From Rhizobium sp. 16-449-1b (GTDB lineage Bacteria > Pseudomonadota > Alphaproteobacteria > Rhizobiales > Rhizobiaceae), in contig NZ_JAGHMH010000010.1 in NCBI RefSeq assembly GCF_017741935.1, positions 159,024 to 223,023 of the forward strand: DNA of 64,000 nucleotides. Direction: 5' to 3'. The notes beneath the pieces are model-generated. The model was not told the DNA's origin. It worked only from the letters and a program-made list of their open reading frames with translations, and searched no databases. The translations under genes and the position numbers were made by a program. The number at the start of each line of letters is the position of its first letter. Position 1 is the stretch's first letter. Below are positions 18,909 through 28,821 of the stretch, in pieces.

Positions 18909-20222
18909 TCAGGCTGCCTTGGTCTTCTTGAAACGATCGAAGCGGAACGGAGCGGGGTCAACGCACGGCTGTGCGTCGGTGACGAGATCGGCCATCAGCT
19001 TTCCAGCACCAGGCCCAATGCCGAAACCATGGCCGGAGAAGCCGCTGGCAATAAAGAACCCGGGAATGCCGCCCGCCGGTCCAATGACTGGGACCGCATC
19101 AGGCGTCACGTCGATCAAACCGGCCCAGCTTTGGGTTATGCGGCTGTCAGCGAAGGCTGGAAACGCCTTGACGAGATGCGCAAAGCCTTCCCGGTTAAAG
19201 CGTTCGAATGGCATTGGATCAAGAATGCGCACATGTTCGAAAGGCGAAATTTCGTCCGCTGCCCAGGAGCGAGGCGTTCGCCATTCGTCGACGAACCGGC
19301 TGCCGACGCGGAGTTTGAGCTCGCGCCAGCTTTTGATCAATGTCGGTGCGAAATCAGAGAAGAGACGAAAGCTGTCGGGCACGATTGGAGCGATATTGGC
19401 GTTTCGCATGGCGATCGTGAAGCTACCGTCAGACCGCCTGCGGAAGGAAAAATTGTCGGCGCCAACGGGCATGTCTGGAACCCCATCAACAGACGTCGCT
19501 CGCGCCACCGATGCGAGAATCTTGAGCTGCGGAAAGTCGATGCCCATGTTGCCGCTAAAGAGCCGTGACCAGGCGCCGCCGGCAAGGACGACAGACGAGC
19601 AGGCGATGCGTCCGCGCTCGGTGACCACGCCGCTGACAGCACCTGCAGAACGTTCTATCGATCGGACCGCGCAGCCCGTGATGACGTGTGCGCCGGCGCG
19701 GATCGCGCCACGGGCTATCGCCGGCGCAGCCTTGAACGGTTCGGCACGGCCGTCGGTGGACGTATGCAGGGCAGCGGTAAAGCCATCGGCCATGCCGGGA
19801 AGATGCTGGCGCAATTCCTCGCTCCGCAGCAGGCGGGAATCGAGACCAAATTCGCGCGCATGCACCAGCCAAGCTTCGTACTCAGCCTCCTGGCGCGCAT
19901 TGCGACAAAGATAGGCAACGCCCGTCTGCCGAAATCCAGTTTCCTCGCCAATTCGAGCGTTGAGGCCCTTCCAAAGCGAAAGGCTCTCTATCGCTAGCGG
20001 CAGTTCCGAAGCATCGCGTCCCATCTGCCGCACCCAGCCCCAATTGCGGCCGGACTGCTCGCCCGCAATGAGACCTTTTTCGCAGACTGCGACAGATACG
20101 CCGCGCTCGGCCAGCTCCAACGCCGTCGAGATGCCGACAATCCCGCCGCCAATCACGACGACATCCACCTTTGATGGCATGGCCTGATTGGAGGGGACAG
20201 CGTCGGGAATAATACGTGACAT
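18909..20222 (-). CDS. FAD-dependent oxidoreductase of the D-amino-acid/glycine oxidase family
   Basis: A 437-residue DAO-type flavoprotein. The dinucleotide-binding motif VVVIGGGIVGISTALELAER is at about residues 21-40, followed by SGRNWGWVRQ (a possible covalent or tight flavin region) and a C-terminal GFSGHGFGIGPGAGK motif that closes over FAD. Such enzymes oxidise amino acids, sarcosine-like N-methyl amines or opines. It lies 37 bases before hyuA on the same strand, so its substrate or product is probably part of the cyclic amide pathway. No signal peptide, so it is presumably cytoplasmic or membrane-associated. Confidence 0.88.
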   Translation of the reverse strand: MSRIIPDAVPSNQAMPSKVDVVVIGGGIVGISTALELAERGVSVAVCEKGLIAGEQSGRNWGWVRQMGRDASELPLAIESLSLWKGLNARIGEETGFRQTGVAYLCRNARQEAEYEAWLVHAREFGLDSRLLRSEELRQHLPGMADGFTAALHTSTDGRAEPFKAAPAIARGAIRAGAHVITGCAVRSIERSAGAVSGVVTERGRIACSSVVLAGGAWSRLFSGNMGIDFPQLKILASVARATSVDGVPDMPVGADNFSFRRRSDGSFTIAMRNANIAPIVPDSFRLFSDFAPTLIKSWRELKLRVGSRFVDEWRTPRSWAADEISPFEHVRILDPMPFERFNREGFAHLVKAFPAFADSRITQSWAGLIDVTPDAVPVIGPAGGIPGFFIASGFSGHGFGIGPGAGKLMADLVTDAQPCVDPAPFRFDRFKKTKAA

Positions 20223-20242
20223 AATTTATCTCACTGGCTTTA

Positions 20243-20953
20243 TTAGAGTGTGTCTTCGAGCCGGCAGTTGACCAGCATCTCCGCCATTGCAGCATTGTTG
20301 GGCAGTTCGATTGCGGTGCGCACGAGTGAGGCCAGCGTTTCCGGTTGGATCATCTCATCGGGCGTGACCTTATTGGTGTAGGAACTCATTTCGGTGCGCA
20401 CGAAGCTCGGGCAGATCGCCGTTGCACGCACGCCTTTTTCCCACGCCACCTGGCGCGTCGTATGGGTCAGGCCCATCACGGCGAACTTCGTCATGTTATA
20501 GCCGACGAAGGCGTTCCTGACCCGCTTTCCCGAGAGCGAGGCTATGTTGACGATGCGCCCGGCACCCGTCGCCTCGAGGTGAGGCATGCAGAGGCGGGTG
20601 AGGCGCAAGGGTGCCTTCACGTTAACTGCCCAGAGCCGGTCGAGCGCCTCGTCGTTGTCGTCCATCAGGGAGACCTGCTCGCCGAGGCCGGCATTGTTTA
20701 CGAGAGCATCGATCCGTTGAAACTTCTCTGCTGCTGACGCCACCCATCGATCCGAAGTTGCCGGTTCATAGGCATCAAAATGCGCATAGTGCAGTCGGTC
20801 GTTTTCAGGACCGAACTGCGTTTCCAGCATTTTGACGTCGCGAGCACCGAGGCTTAAGCGATAGCCATGCTCGGCGAGTTCGCGTGCGATTGCGAGCCCG
20901 ATGCCGCGGCTTGCTCCAGAAATCAGTACTACGCGTGAGCTATGTGCCGTCAT
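20243..20953 (-). CDS. Short-chain dehydrogenase/reductase
   Basis: A 236-residue classical SDR: VVLISGASRGIGLAIA at the N-terminus, NNAGLG, and the catalytic Tyr-x-x-x-Lys in VGYNMTK. The start at 20953 is preceded by aggagatttgaca, a good ribosome site; the frame is open 53 codons further but without support. It is the first gene of the SDR-oxidoreductase-hyuA-hyuB strand, divergent from importer 2. It is a clear paralogue of the SDR half of the fusion at 1585-2877, suggesting that similar oxidoreductions occur in both modules. Substrate unknown. Confidence 0.88.
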   Translation of the reverse strand: MTAHSSRVVLISGASRGIGLAIARELAEHGYRLSLGARDVKMLETQFGPENDRLHYAHFDAYEPATSDRWVASAAEKFQRIDALVNNAGLGEQVSLMDDNDEALDRLWAVNVKAPLRLTRLCMPHLEATGAGRIVNIASLSGKRVRNAFVGYNMTKFAVMGLTHTTRQVAWEKGVRATAICPSFVRTEMSSYTNKVTPDEMIQPETLASLVRTAIELPNNAAMAEMLVNCRLEDTL

Positions 20954-21228
20954 TGTCAAATCTCCTGGGCGCCATCGTCTGGTCGAGAATTCGTTTGTCT
21001 TGACGGTAAGCGGGCTTTTCATTTCTGACAAGTGCATTGTGGTAGAAATCGCCAAAAAAGCTTCAAAAACTCCCACGATTGAAATGACAATTGCCAAAAT
21101 GCGAGCATCCACTTGACGAAGTTTGGCGTTTTATGGCTTAATCACTCAAAATACGTGCACAAGCGCTCAAAAGACTACGGGAACGGACTCTTCGACAAAG
21201 GAGAGTGAAACGCAGATCGGATCGCGGT
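20954..21228. promoter_or_regulatory. Divergent promoter region shared in motif with that at 8.6 kb
   Basis: The region carries TTTATGGCTTAATC (21130-21143), matching 13 of 14 positions with 8671-8684, and ACTTGACG (21111-21118), identical to 8686-8693. CAAAAAAGC and CAAAAACTC words nearby resemble the AAAACG words upstream of importer 1. This suggests common control of both importer promoters, possibly by the DeoR at 7103. Confidence 0.45.
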
Positions 21229-22938
21229 ATGCCGGGTAGGGAAATTCTAAGAATCGATAATCTTTCCATCGCCTTTAGGACGGATGGCGGCCTACGGGCC
21301 GTTGTCAACGGCGTCTCACTTGCACTGACATCAGGCGAAATTCTGGGCCTTGTGGGTGAGAGTGGCAGTGGAAAAACTATCCTGTCGCTGGCAGCGATGG
21401 GTCTTCTGCCGCACAACGCCACGGTTACGAGCGGACGGGTCGAGTTTGCCGGCGAAAATCTGCTGACAGCTCGTCCCGACGTCTTGCGTAAGTTGCGCGG
21501 CAAACGCATTTCAATGATTTTTCAGGATCCGATGGCGTCGCTCGATCCGGTGTTTACCTGTGGAAGCCAGATTGTCGAGGCAATCCAGCTGCACGAGCGG
21601 ATAACTCGCCGCCAGGCCGGCGAACGTGCGCGGGATCTTCTGGCAAAGGTCGGGATCGCCGATCCGGCACGCTGCATGCGCTCCTACCCTCATGAACTGT
21701 CCGGCGGGCAATGCCAGCGCATTATGATCGCCATGGCGGTCGCCTGCAAACCCGACGTCATCATCGCCGACGAACCGACGACGGCTCTCGATGTTACGGT
21801 ACAAAAACAGGTTCTTACCCTGCTACGCGATCTCAATCGGGAAATCGGAGCAGCAATTCTGCTGATCACGCATGACCTCGGTGTTATCTACGAGGTCGCT
21901 GACCGCGTTGCTGTCATCTATCGTGGTGACCTGATGGAGCAGGCCTCCACAGGCGACCTGTTTAGGGCGCCGCGAAGCGCCTACACCAAGGCGTTGATCG
22001 CCTCCATGCCATCGGCCTCCACGCCACAAAGCCGCCTTCCAGTCATATGCAGGGATGACCTTGGCCAGATCTCAAGCGTAGTCGAGGTTCGGCCGTCACA
22101 GAAGGAGCGCCTTTCGAAAAAGCCTGAGGGTGAAACGCTCCTCGAAATTCGCAATCTGACGAAAACGTACTGGCTTCGCGAGACTGCTCTTTCGGCGCCG
22201 AAGCCTTTTCGTGCCGTCGACGATGTCAGTCTGGTTATTCCGGCCCGGTCGACAGTCGGGCTTGTCGGTGAGTCCGGTTGTGGGAAATCGACGCTCTCGC
22301 GCCTTGTCATGCGCTTGATGCAGCCTGACAGTGGCGCCATCGAGTTTGAGGGCCACGATCTCGTTTCCCTTGATCACGACCGGTTACGTGCTGCCAGGCG
22401 CGACTTTGCGCTCGTGTTCCAGAACCCTTATGGCTCGCTCAATCCACGACAGACGGTCACCGATCTTGTCGCGGCGCCCATCGACATCCACCAGCGGGGA
22501 CGCGATCGCGAAGCGGCGGTCGCCAGGCTCCTCGATGCGGTCGGCTTGCCCCGAGATGCCATGGGCCGTTATCCACACGAGTTTTCTGGCGGCCAACGCC
22601 AGCGGATCGTTATCGCTCGCGCTCTGGCTCTCAACCCAAAGCTTCTCATTTGCGACGAGGCCGTCTCGGCGCTCGATGTGTCCGTTCAGGCGCAAGTTCT
22701 CAACCTGCTGCACGATCTGCAGGACGAATTCGATCTCACCTACCTGTTCATCTCGCATGACATGTCCGTAGTCCGCCACGTTAGCGATACGATCGCAGTG
22801 ATGCAGAAGGGCAAGATTGTCGAAATCGGCCCTGCTGCAGAGGTCTTCGACAATCCCAAAGAGGACTATACCCGCACACTCCTGAGCGCAGTGCCCAAGA
22901 TCGGCACTGGCCGGCCAGCCGCTCTGGAGGCGCATTGA
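21229..22938 (+). CDS. Fused dual-domain ABC ATPase (DppD-DppF type, system 2)
   Basis: A protein of 569 residues from the ATG at 21229, or 577 from a GTG at 21205 that lies too close to its aaaggag site. Domain 1: [40 protein letters not shown]. Domain 2: [39 protein letters not shown]. Both sites are complete. Here the ATPase gene comes first in the operon, unlike systems 1 and 3. It overlaps the next permease start by one base (tgATG). Confidence 0.88.
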   Translation: MPGREILRIDNLSIAFRTDGGLRAVVNGVSLALTSGEILGLVGESGSGKTILSLAAMGLLPHNATVTSGRVEFAGENLLTARPDVLRKLRGKRISMIFQDPMASLDPVFTCGSQIVEAIQLHERITRRQAGERARDLLAKVGIADPARCMRSYPHELSGGQCQRIMIAMAVACKPDVIIADEPTTALDVTVQKQVLTLLRDLNREIGAAILLITHDLGVIYEVADRVAVIYRGDLMEQASTGDLFRAPRSAYTKALIASMPSASTPQSRLPVICRDDLGQISSVVEVRPSQKERLSKKPEGETLLEIRNLTKTYWLRETALSAPKPFRAVDDVSLVIPARSTVGLVGESGCGKSTLSRLVMRLMQPDSGAIEFEGHDLVSLDHDRLRAARRDFALVFQNPYGSLNPRQTVTDLVAAPIDIHQRGRDREAAVARLLDAVGLPRDAMGRYPHEFSGGQRQRIVIARALALNPKLLICDEAVSALDVSVQAQVLNLLHDLQDEFDLTYLFISHDMSVVRHVSDTIAVMQKGKIVEIGPAAEVFDNPKEDYTRTLLSAVPKIGTGRPAALEAH

Positions 22939-23909
22939 TGGAGACCTTATCAACATTTGTCATCACACTGGGATCGAGGCTTGTTACCGCACTGGTTCAG
23001 CTCTGGGTCATTGCGACCCTCGTCTTCTCCATCATGTACATCATGCCCGGCGATCCGGTGCTGTTGCTCTTGGGACCCGAGAGCAATCCCTCTCCGGAGA
23101 CGGTCGCCGCCATGCGTCATCAGCTCGGTCTCGACCAGCCCGTCCTGGCGCAATATCTCAAGTGGCTCGGCAATGCCGCAACCGGCGATCTCGGGAACTC
23201 CCTTGATGGCGTTCCCGTTGTCGAATACGTGACGTCCAGCCTCCCCAAGACTATCGAACTTGCGAGCGCTGCTATCGTCCTTGCCGCCATCATCGGCGTG
23301 CCGGTCGGTATATCGGCGGCCCTACGCCGCGGACGTTTTCTCGACGGTCTGTTGACGTCGCTCTCGACCCTTGGGATTTCGGTTCCTGTCTATATCCTCG
23401 GCTCGCTTCTCATCCTTCTTCTTAGCCTCAAGCTCGGATGGCTCCCTTCGAGCGGCTATACCGACATTTCCCGAAACGCATTTCTGCATTTCCAGAAGCT
23501 GACCTTGCCGGCTGTCACCCTCGGCCTCGGCCTAGCCGCTTCGATCGCTCGCATGACGCGCTCGTCGATGCTCGAGATCCTGGGCCGTGATTTCGTGCGA
23601 TCTTTGCGGGCAAGGGGAATGCCCGAACGGCGCGTGATCTGGATTCACGTCCTTCGGAATGCAGCGATCCCGATTGTGACGATCGTCGGCCTGCAACTCG
23701 GCAACCTGATGGGTGGCACGGTACTGGTCGAAGCCCTCTTCAACTGGCCTGGATTGAGCACCCTTCTCGTCACGGCCGTTTCCAACCGCAACTATCCCCT
23801 GGTCCAGGGCAGCATCCTGACCATCGCGGCGTTGTTCATTCTGATCAATCTGTGCGTCGACATCCTCTACAGCCTTCTCGATCCACGCATCCGCCGGAAA
23901 CGCGCATGA
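22938..23909 (+). CDS. Peptide-type ABC transporter permease, DppB-like (system 2)
   Basis: A 323-residue permease with an N-terminal membrane segment and YIMPGDPVLLLLG near residue 35 (DppB hallmark), EAA loop RSLRARGMPERRVIWIHVL, and C-terminal DILYSLLDPRIRR. The start codon overlaps the stop of the ATPase and the end overlaps the next permease by ATGA, so translation is coupled along the operon. Confidence 0.9.
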   Translation: METLSTFVITLGSRLVTALVQLWVIATLVFSIMYIMPGDPVLLLLGPESNPSPETVAAMRHQLGLDQPVLAQYLKWLGNAATGDLGNSLDGVPVVEYVTSSLPKTIELASAAIVLAAIIGVPVGISAALRRGRFLDGLLTSLSTLGISVPVYILGSLLILLLSLKLGWLPSSGYTDISRNAFLHFQKLTLPAVTLGLGLAASIARMTRSSMLEILGRDFVRSLRARGMPERRVIWIHVLRNAAIPIVTIVGLQLGNLMGGTVLVEALFNWPGLSTLLVTAVSNRNYPLVQGSILTIAALFILINLCVDILYSLLDPRIRRKRA

Positions 23910-24733
23910 AGACGACCTTTGTTTTTCGCCGACCGCTCGTCGCCGCCAGTCTGCTTGTCGTGACGGTGGTCCTCGGGATCGCACTGGCTGGGCCTCTTCT
24001 CGCCCCGCACGATCCGCTCGCAATCAACCAGAACGCGGTCAACCAGGCGAGTTCGGCGCAATACCTGCTCGGCACCGACGAGTTCGGTCGCGATATCTTA
24101 TCGCGTCTCCTGATAGGCATCCGTCCGACGATGATGGTGGCGGTTATCTCCACCACCATTGCCGCCATAGGCGGCACGGCTTGCGGCGTCGTCGGCGCCT
24201 ATAGTCGGCCGGTTCTGGCCTTCTTCGTCATGCGTGGCGTCGATATCATGCTGAGTTTCCCGGCGATCTTGCTTGCGCTGCTCGCCGTCGGTTTCTGGCG
24301 CAGCGGGGTCGTCAGCCTCAGTGTGGTCATCGGCATCATCTTCATCCCGCAATTTGCACGCGTCGCGCAATCGGCGACGCTGCAGGTGATCAGGCAGGAA
24401 TTCGTCGAAGCCGAGCACGCCATGGGCGCGCGCTACCTTAGAGTCGTCTTGCGGGCGATCCTGCCGAATATTCTGTCGCCACTGGTTGTTCAGGCAACAT
24501 TGACGATAGCAGCGGCGATCCTGCTTGAATCCGGCCTGAGTTTTCTCGGTCTCGGCATCGTGCCGCCCGAACCATCATGGGGGCAGATGATCGGGACGGC
24601 GCGCGGCTATCTCAGCCAGAATCCCATGTATGTTGTTTGGCCCTCCGTGTGCCTCGCGCTCACTGTTCTCGCCATCAACGTCCTCGGGGACGCGCTTCGC
24701 GATTACCTCGACCCGAGACTCCGTGAGAACTGA
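23906..24733 (+). CDS. Peptide-type ABC transporter permease, DppC-like (system 2)
   Basis: A 275-residue permease with LLGTDEFGRDILSRLLIG near residue 55, EAA loop EAEHAMGARYLRVVLRAILP and C-terminal GDALRDYLDPRL. The ATG at 23906 lies within the stop of the preceding gene. It forms the translocation pore with the DppB-like partner. Confidence 0.9.
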   Translation: MKTTFVFRRPLVAASLLVVTVVLGIALAGPLLAPHDPLAINQNAVNQASSAQYLLGTDEFGRDILSRLLIGIRPTMMVAVISTTIAAIGGTACGVVGAYSRPVLAFFVMRGVDIMLSFPAILLALLAVGFWRSGVVSLSVVIGIIFIPQFARVAQSATLQVIRQEFVEAEHAMGARYLRVVLRAILPNILSPLVVQATLTIAAAILLESGLSFLGLGIVPPEPSWGQMIGTARGYLSQNPMYVVWPSVCLALTVLAINVLGDALRDYLDPRLREN

Positions 24734-24759
24734 CACCTTCAACAAAGAGAGGGAACATC

Positions 24760-26289
24760 ATGAAGAGAATTCTCCAAATGGCTCTCGCTGTGAGCCTTCT
24801 GGGGCCGACGGCCACGAGTGCGCTCGCAGGCGGCACCCTTTACTTCGGACTTTCGGGAGAGCCGTCGACACTCGATACGGTCGTCCAGCCCGGCACGTCA
24901 GGCCGTACCGTCAAGCTGGCGATCCATCGCGGGCTTGTAAACTATGGTATCGATGGCAAAATCTCACCGGAACTGGCCGAAAGCTACGATGTCAGCCTCG
25001 ATGCGAAGGAGTTCACCTTCCACCTACGACAGGCAACATTCCATGATGGTTCGCCCGTTACCGCCGCGGATGTGAAGGCCTCCCTGGAGAGAATTCTCGA
25101 CCCGAAAGGAAAGGGCGCCTTCCGCAACGAACTTTCGATCATATCTAAGATCGAAACGCCGGACGAAAAGACCGTCAAATTGACCCTTTCGAGCCCCTCG
25201 GTTGCGCTCATCGACTATCTCGCCCTACCGGAATCCGTCATTGTGCCAGCGGCGTGGCTGGCAAAGAATGCCGACAACCCGACCGCTTCGCCGATCGGCG
25301 CTGGCCCTTTCCAGTTCGTCAGTTGGACGCGCGGCCGTGAAATTGTCGTCAAGAAGTTTCCCGGCTACTACAAGAAGGGCAAGCCGGATCTCGACGAGGT
25401 TCATTATGTCTTCTACAGCGACGAGAACACACGGGTAAACGCCCTGAAATCCGGAGACGTTGACATCATCGACTACGTGCCCGCGAAAGATGCCGCCGAT
25501 CTCGAGAAAGGGCCTGATACGGAGCTTTTGAGGAACACCGGTCCGTTCATGGGACTGCAGTTCAATACCAAGTTTGAACCGTTCTCAAAGCCTGAGGTTC
25601 GCCAGGCGATCGCCTATGCCGTCGATCGTAGCGTCATCATCAATACCGCCTTCAACGGCCTGGGCAGTCCGATCTACGGGATTGCCATTCCGAAGGGTTA
25701 TATGGGCTATTCCGAAGCCAAGGCGAACTATTTCTCGCATGACATCGAGAAGGCCAAGGCGCTGCTTGCCAAGGCCGGATATCCGAATGGCTTCGAGGCA
25801 CGACTGCTTGCATCGTCGCAATACAGTTTTCACCAGAATACGGCGATCGCCATTCAGTCAGAGCTGGCCAAGATCGGTATCAAGGTAAAGCTCGATCTAC
25901 CCGATTGGGCAAGCCGCATGGCGAAGGCGACGGGGGCTGATTACGATTTCACCGTGCTCGGTAGCCTCGGTGAAATTACCGATGCGGACTGGCTGAGCAA
26001 CTACTATTACGGCGGTGACAAGCTCGTCCGGACCAACAATTCCCCGTATTTCAATGATCCACAGATCAATGAACTGCTCGACAAGGGCAGGGCAACGGTT
26101 GACAAGGCCGAACGAGCGAAAATCTACGATGCTTTTGTCGATAGAGCGCTCGAACTGTCGCCGCTTGTCTATTTCATGTGGCGCGAACAGAGCTACGCCG
26201 TCAAGAAGGGCGTAACCGGTTTCACAAACATGCCTGGCTTTCTGACCTTCCAGTCCGGCCTTAGCATCGAAAACACGAAAATCGAGTGA
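24760..26289 (+). CDS. Periplasmic solute-binding protein, family 5 (system 2)
   Basis: A 509-residue secreted protein. The Sec signal (MKRILQMALAVSLLGPTATS, cleavage near ALAG at about residue 24) is followed by the family 5 domain with LAESYDVSLDAKEFTFHLR and ATFHDGSPVTAADVKAS. A gagaggga ribosome site precedes the start. It is the last gene of importer 2, which is divergent from the SDR/oxidoreductase/hyu genes; that layout suggests its ligand feeds the HyuAB pathway. Confidence 0.9.
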   Translation: MKRILQMALAVSLLGPTATSALAGGTLYFGLSGEPSTLDTVVQPGTSGRTVKLAIHRGLVNYGIDGKISPELAESYDVSLDAKEFTFHLRQATFHDGSPVTAADVKASLERILDPKGKGAFRNELSIISKIETPDEKTVKLTLSSPSVALIDYLALPESVIVPAAWLAKNADNPTASPIGAGPFQFVSWTRGREIVVKKFPGYYKKGKPDLDEVHYVFYSDENTRVNALKSGDVDIIDYVPAKDAADLEKGPDTELLRNTGPFMGLQFNTKFEPFSKPEVRQAIAYAVDRSVIINTAFNGLGSPIYGIAIPKGYMGYSEAKANYFSHDIEKAKALLAKAGYPNGFEARLLASSQYSFHQNTAIAIQSELAKIGIKVKLDLPDWASRMAKATGADYDFTVLGSLGEITDADWLSNYYYGGDKLVRTNNSPYFNDPQINELLDKGRATVDKAERAKIYDAFVDRALELSPLVYFMWREQSYAVKKGVTGFTNMPGFLTFQSGLSIENTKIE

Positions 26290-26296
26290 ACTTGCA

Positions 26297-26329
26297 GGCT
26301 GCCGGATGCGACGAGCGCGTTCGGCAGCC
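26297..26329 (+). terminator. Hairpin terminator after importer 2
   Basis: GGCTGCCG / CGGCAGCC, 8-base perfect stem, 17-base loop, followed by gatccttt. It lies 8 bases after the stop. Confidence 0.55.
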
Positions 26330-26417
26330 GATCCTTTCGGCAAGAAATGCTCGGCCTCTGGCCCGAGGAAAAGTAGCTTCTGACATCTCGCGTTCTTCGC
26401 TCGACAATCGTCTCCCT

Positions 26418-27524
26418 CTAAACACCTCTCACCGAGCCGCGGTTTATAAGTGATGCCGGTAGCAAGGTTTCCTTTCCAGGACCCGTGGCGTCGCCCATTA
26501 TCCGCGCGATAAGATTTGCCGTGGCAGCTGATGCAAGCTCTCTGATGGGTAGCGAGATGACACTCAGAGGAGGCGCTATCGCTGCCGTCCAGTCGGCATC
26601 GTCAAAGCAGACAAGCGAGACGTCTTCTGGTATTGTCAGGTTCAGTTCGCGAAGCGCTCTGATTAAGACGAGGGCCACCGAACTGTCCGTCGCCAGAAAA
26701 GCCGTAGGACGGTCTGGAGAGTCGCATAACGCGCGTACCAAACGGGCGAGATTATTGGTCCCCCGACCTCCTCGAATAATCCGGTTCCCGGCAATCTGGT
26801 TTCCGGCATCGTGTAGCGCTGCGCGGTACCCATCGATACGTTCGCTAACCGATGAAATCAGGTCCTTCTGCTGTGGGTCAGACGGAGCATTTGACACGAG
26901 AGCAACCTGTCGATGGCCTCTCTCAATGAGAGATTTCACCGCCTGATTGGCGGCTCGAAAATTGTCCACTGCAAACGTATCCGCGCTAAGGAGAGGTACT
27001 CGCCTATCCAGAAGAACGATGGGACAATCCATATCCCTTGCACCGGCAAGGTGCTCGACGTCGATACTCGAGGCTGGCGAAACGATCAACCCATCGACCC
27101 GTTTGGCCAGCAGGGCGCGAACTGCATCACGTTCGAGTTCGATATCATCGTCTGTCGTGGCGAGAAACACAACGAAGCCGCTTACGCTGGCAATGTCCGT
27201 AACGGCGCGAATTGCCTGGGCAAAATGAAAACTCTCTATATTTGGAATAACGAGGCCGATCGCCTTGCTGCGACCAGTCGCGATACTACGGGCTAGTTGG
27301 TTCGGTCGATAGGCTAGCTGTTCGGCGGCGTCCAAAACGAGCCTGCGAGCATTGGGGCCGGTCGATCCGTAATTTCCAAGGACGCGCGCTGCCGTTGCTC
27401 GTGACACACCGGCCAACCGTGCTACGTCGATGATCGTGGGAGGAGAACAACAACCGTTATCTTTCACTGGCCGCTCGCATTTCGGTTCGGCGGAGGGATC
27501 GATGGCTAGGTTTGAACCTGTCAA
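26418..27524 (-). CDS. LacI-family transcriptional regulator
   Basis: A 368-residue protein with an N-terminal HTH (TIIDVARLAGVSRATAARVL, near residues 30-49), hinge region LAYRPNQLARSIATGRS, and a periplasmic-binding-protein-like sensor domain (AIGLVIPNIESFHF, VDGLIVSPAS, FLATDSSVALVLIRAL). It has a 29-residue extension before the HTH. It stands alone between importer 2 and the aldo/keto reductase gene. Its targets are unknown; either neighbour is possible. Confidence 0.88.
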   Translation of the reverse strand: MTGSNLAIDPSAEPKCERPVKDNGCCSPPTIIDVARLAGVSRATAARVLGNYGSTGPNARRLVLDAAEQLAYRPNQLARSIATGRSKAIGLVIPNIESFHFAQAIRAVTDIASVSGFVVFLATTDDDIELERDAVRALLAKRVDGLIVSPASSIDVEHLAGARDMDCPIVLLDRRVPLLSADTFAVDNFRAANQAVKSLIERGHRQVALVSNAPSDPQQKDLISSVSERIDGYRAALHDAGNQIAGNRIIRGGRGTNNLARLVRALCDSPDRPTAFLATDSSVALVLIRALRELNLTIPEDVSLVCFDDADWTAAIAPPLSVISLPIRELASAATANLIARIMGDATGPGKETLLPASLINRGSVRGV

Positions 27525-27697
27525 CGCATCGTACTGATAACAGGTGTCGGAGCTTGCTGGCCGGTATACGAATGACGGTAGATCTCACCGCCTGTTCAAG
27601 GTCTCCTTCCAAAGGCGCGCGACAACGATGGGTTTCTCTCGAATGCATTTGATGGCTTGGTGGAGGTCGGCGCGCTCGGCGCCGACCAAGGAGTCAA

Positions 27698-28753
27698 CTA
27701 TGCCAAGTATGAGGAGAGCAAATTTAAGTCAGCTTCGCAAAGCCTGTCGGTCGCCTCATTGCGCTGGTGCCAGTAGGGATAGAGCAGCGGCGGAACGCTA
27801 ACGTCGTCGAGCCGCTTTCGCTCTTCGGCGCTCAGCTTCAGATCCGCGGCTGCAAGATTATCCTTGAACTGTGCTTCCGTGCGTCCTCCGATGACGACAG
27901 AGGTGACAGGCTTTCGACCGATCAACCAGGCGAGTGCCACCTGCGCTGCGGAAACGCCACGGCCGTCGGCAATTGAAACAAGGGTATCAACGATGCTCCA
28001 GAGGCGGTTTTCGTCGCGGATCGGAGGTTCCTTCCAGCCGGCGAACTGGCGGCTACCCTCCGGTGCTGCCTGATTACGTTGATGTTTACCGGAGAGCAGG
28101 CCCCCTGCAAGTGGGCTCCAGATAAGGACCCCAAGACCTTGATCTACGGACACCGGAAGCAGCTCATATTCGGCATCACGAGCTTCCAGCGTGTAGTGAA
28201 TCTGCTGGCTGACAAAGCGTTGACGTTTCTCCCGATCGCTGACGCCGAGCGCTTTCATGATGTGCCAGCCGGAGAAATTCGAGCAGCCGATGTAGCGCAC
28301 CTTGCCGTGACGGACGAGCGTATCAAGCGCTTCCATAGTTTCTTCTAACGGCGTTTGTCCGTCCCATTCATGCAACTGATAAAGATCGATGACGTCGGTC
28401 TTCATGCGACGCAGGCTCGCCTCGCAAGCCTCGATCAGATGATAGCGGGAGTTGCCGGCATCATTTGGCCCTTTGCCCATCGGGAAACGCGCCTTGGTCG
28501 CGATCAGTACGCCGTCCTTGCGCTTACCACCCAGAATGTCGCCGATGATCTCTTCGGACTTGCCGTCGGAATAGACGTCTGCCGTGTCGATCAGATTGAC
28601 TCCGGCATCCAAGCAAAGATCGACGAGGCGTTTAGCCTCGGGGACACCAAGGTCGCCGACCTTCCGGGCCCAGCCGACGCCGCCGAAAGTCATTGTACCC
28701 ATTGTGACAGTTGATATTTTGAGGCCTGAACGGCCAAGCTGACGGTATTCCAT
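27698..28753 (-). CDS. Aldo/keto reductase
   Basis: A 351-residue NADPH-type aldo/keto reductase. It starts MEYRQLGRSGLKISTVTMGT and has the tetrad Asp and Tyr in DTADVYSDGKSE, Lys in IATKARF and His in LYQLHEWDG, then SNFSGWHIMKAL and the cofactor-binding C-terminus VTSVVIGGRTEAQ. It is third in the minus-strand group SDR-edd-akr; the gap to edd is 68 bases. In context it probably reduces or oxidises a sugar or sugar derivative, but no specific substrate can be assigned. Confidence 0.88.
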   Translation of the reverse strand: MEYRQLGRSGLKISTVTMGTMTFGGVGWARKVGDLGVPEAKRLVDLCLDAGVNLIDTADVYSDGKSEEIIGDILGGKRKDGVLIATKARFPMGKGPNDAGNSRYHLIEACEASLRRMKTDVIDLYQLHEWDGQTPLEETMEALDTLVRHGKVRYIGCSNFSGWHIMKALGVSDREKRQRFVSQQIHYTLEARDAEYELLPVSVDQGLGVLIWSPLAGGLLSGKHQRNQAAPEGSRQFAGWKEPPIRDENRLWSIVDTLVSIADGRGVSAAQVALAWLIGRKPVTSVVIGGRTEAQFKDNLAAADLKLSAEERKRLDDVSVPPLLYPYWHQRNEATDRLCEADLNLLSSYLA

Positions 28754-28821
28754 GAGACTCCTCCTTTTGGAATATGATTTTCGTAGGGATGGCGGCCAGA
28801 CAAATCCGGTCTATTCAGACA

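Noticed and set aside
18865..19914. Plus-strand frame of about 350 codons
   Set aside because: Antisense to the FAD oxidoreductase gene, low complexity in Arg, Ser and Pro, typical of a GC-rich shadow frame.
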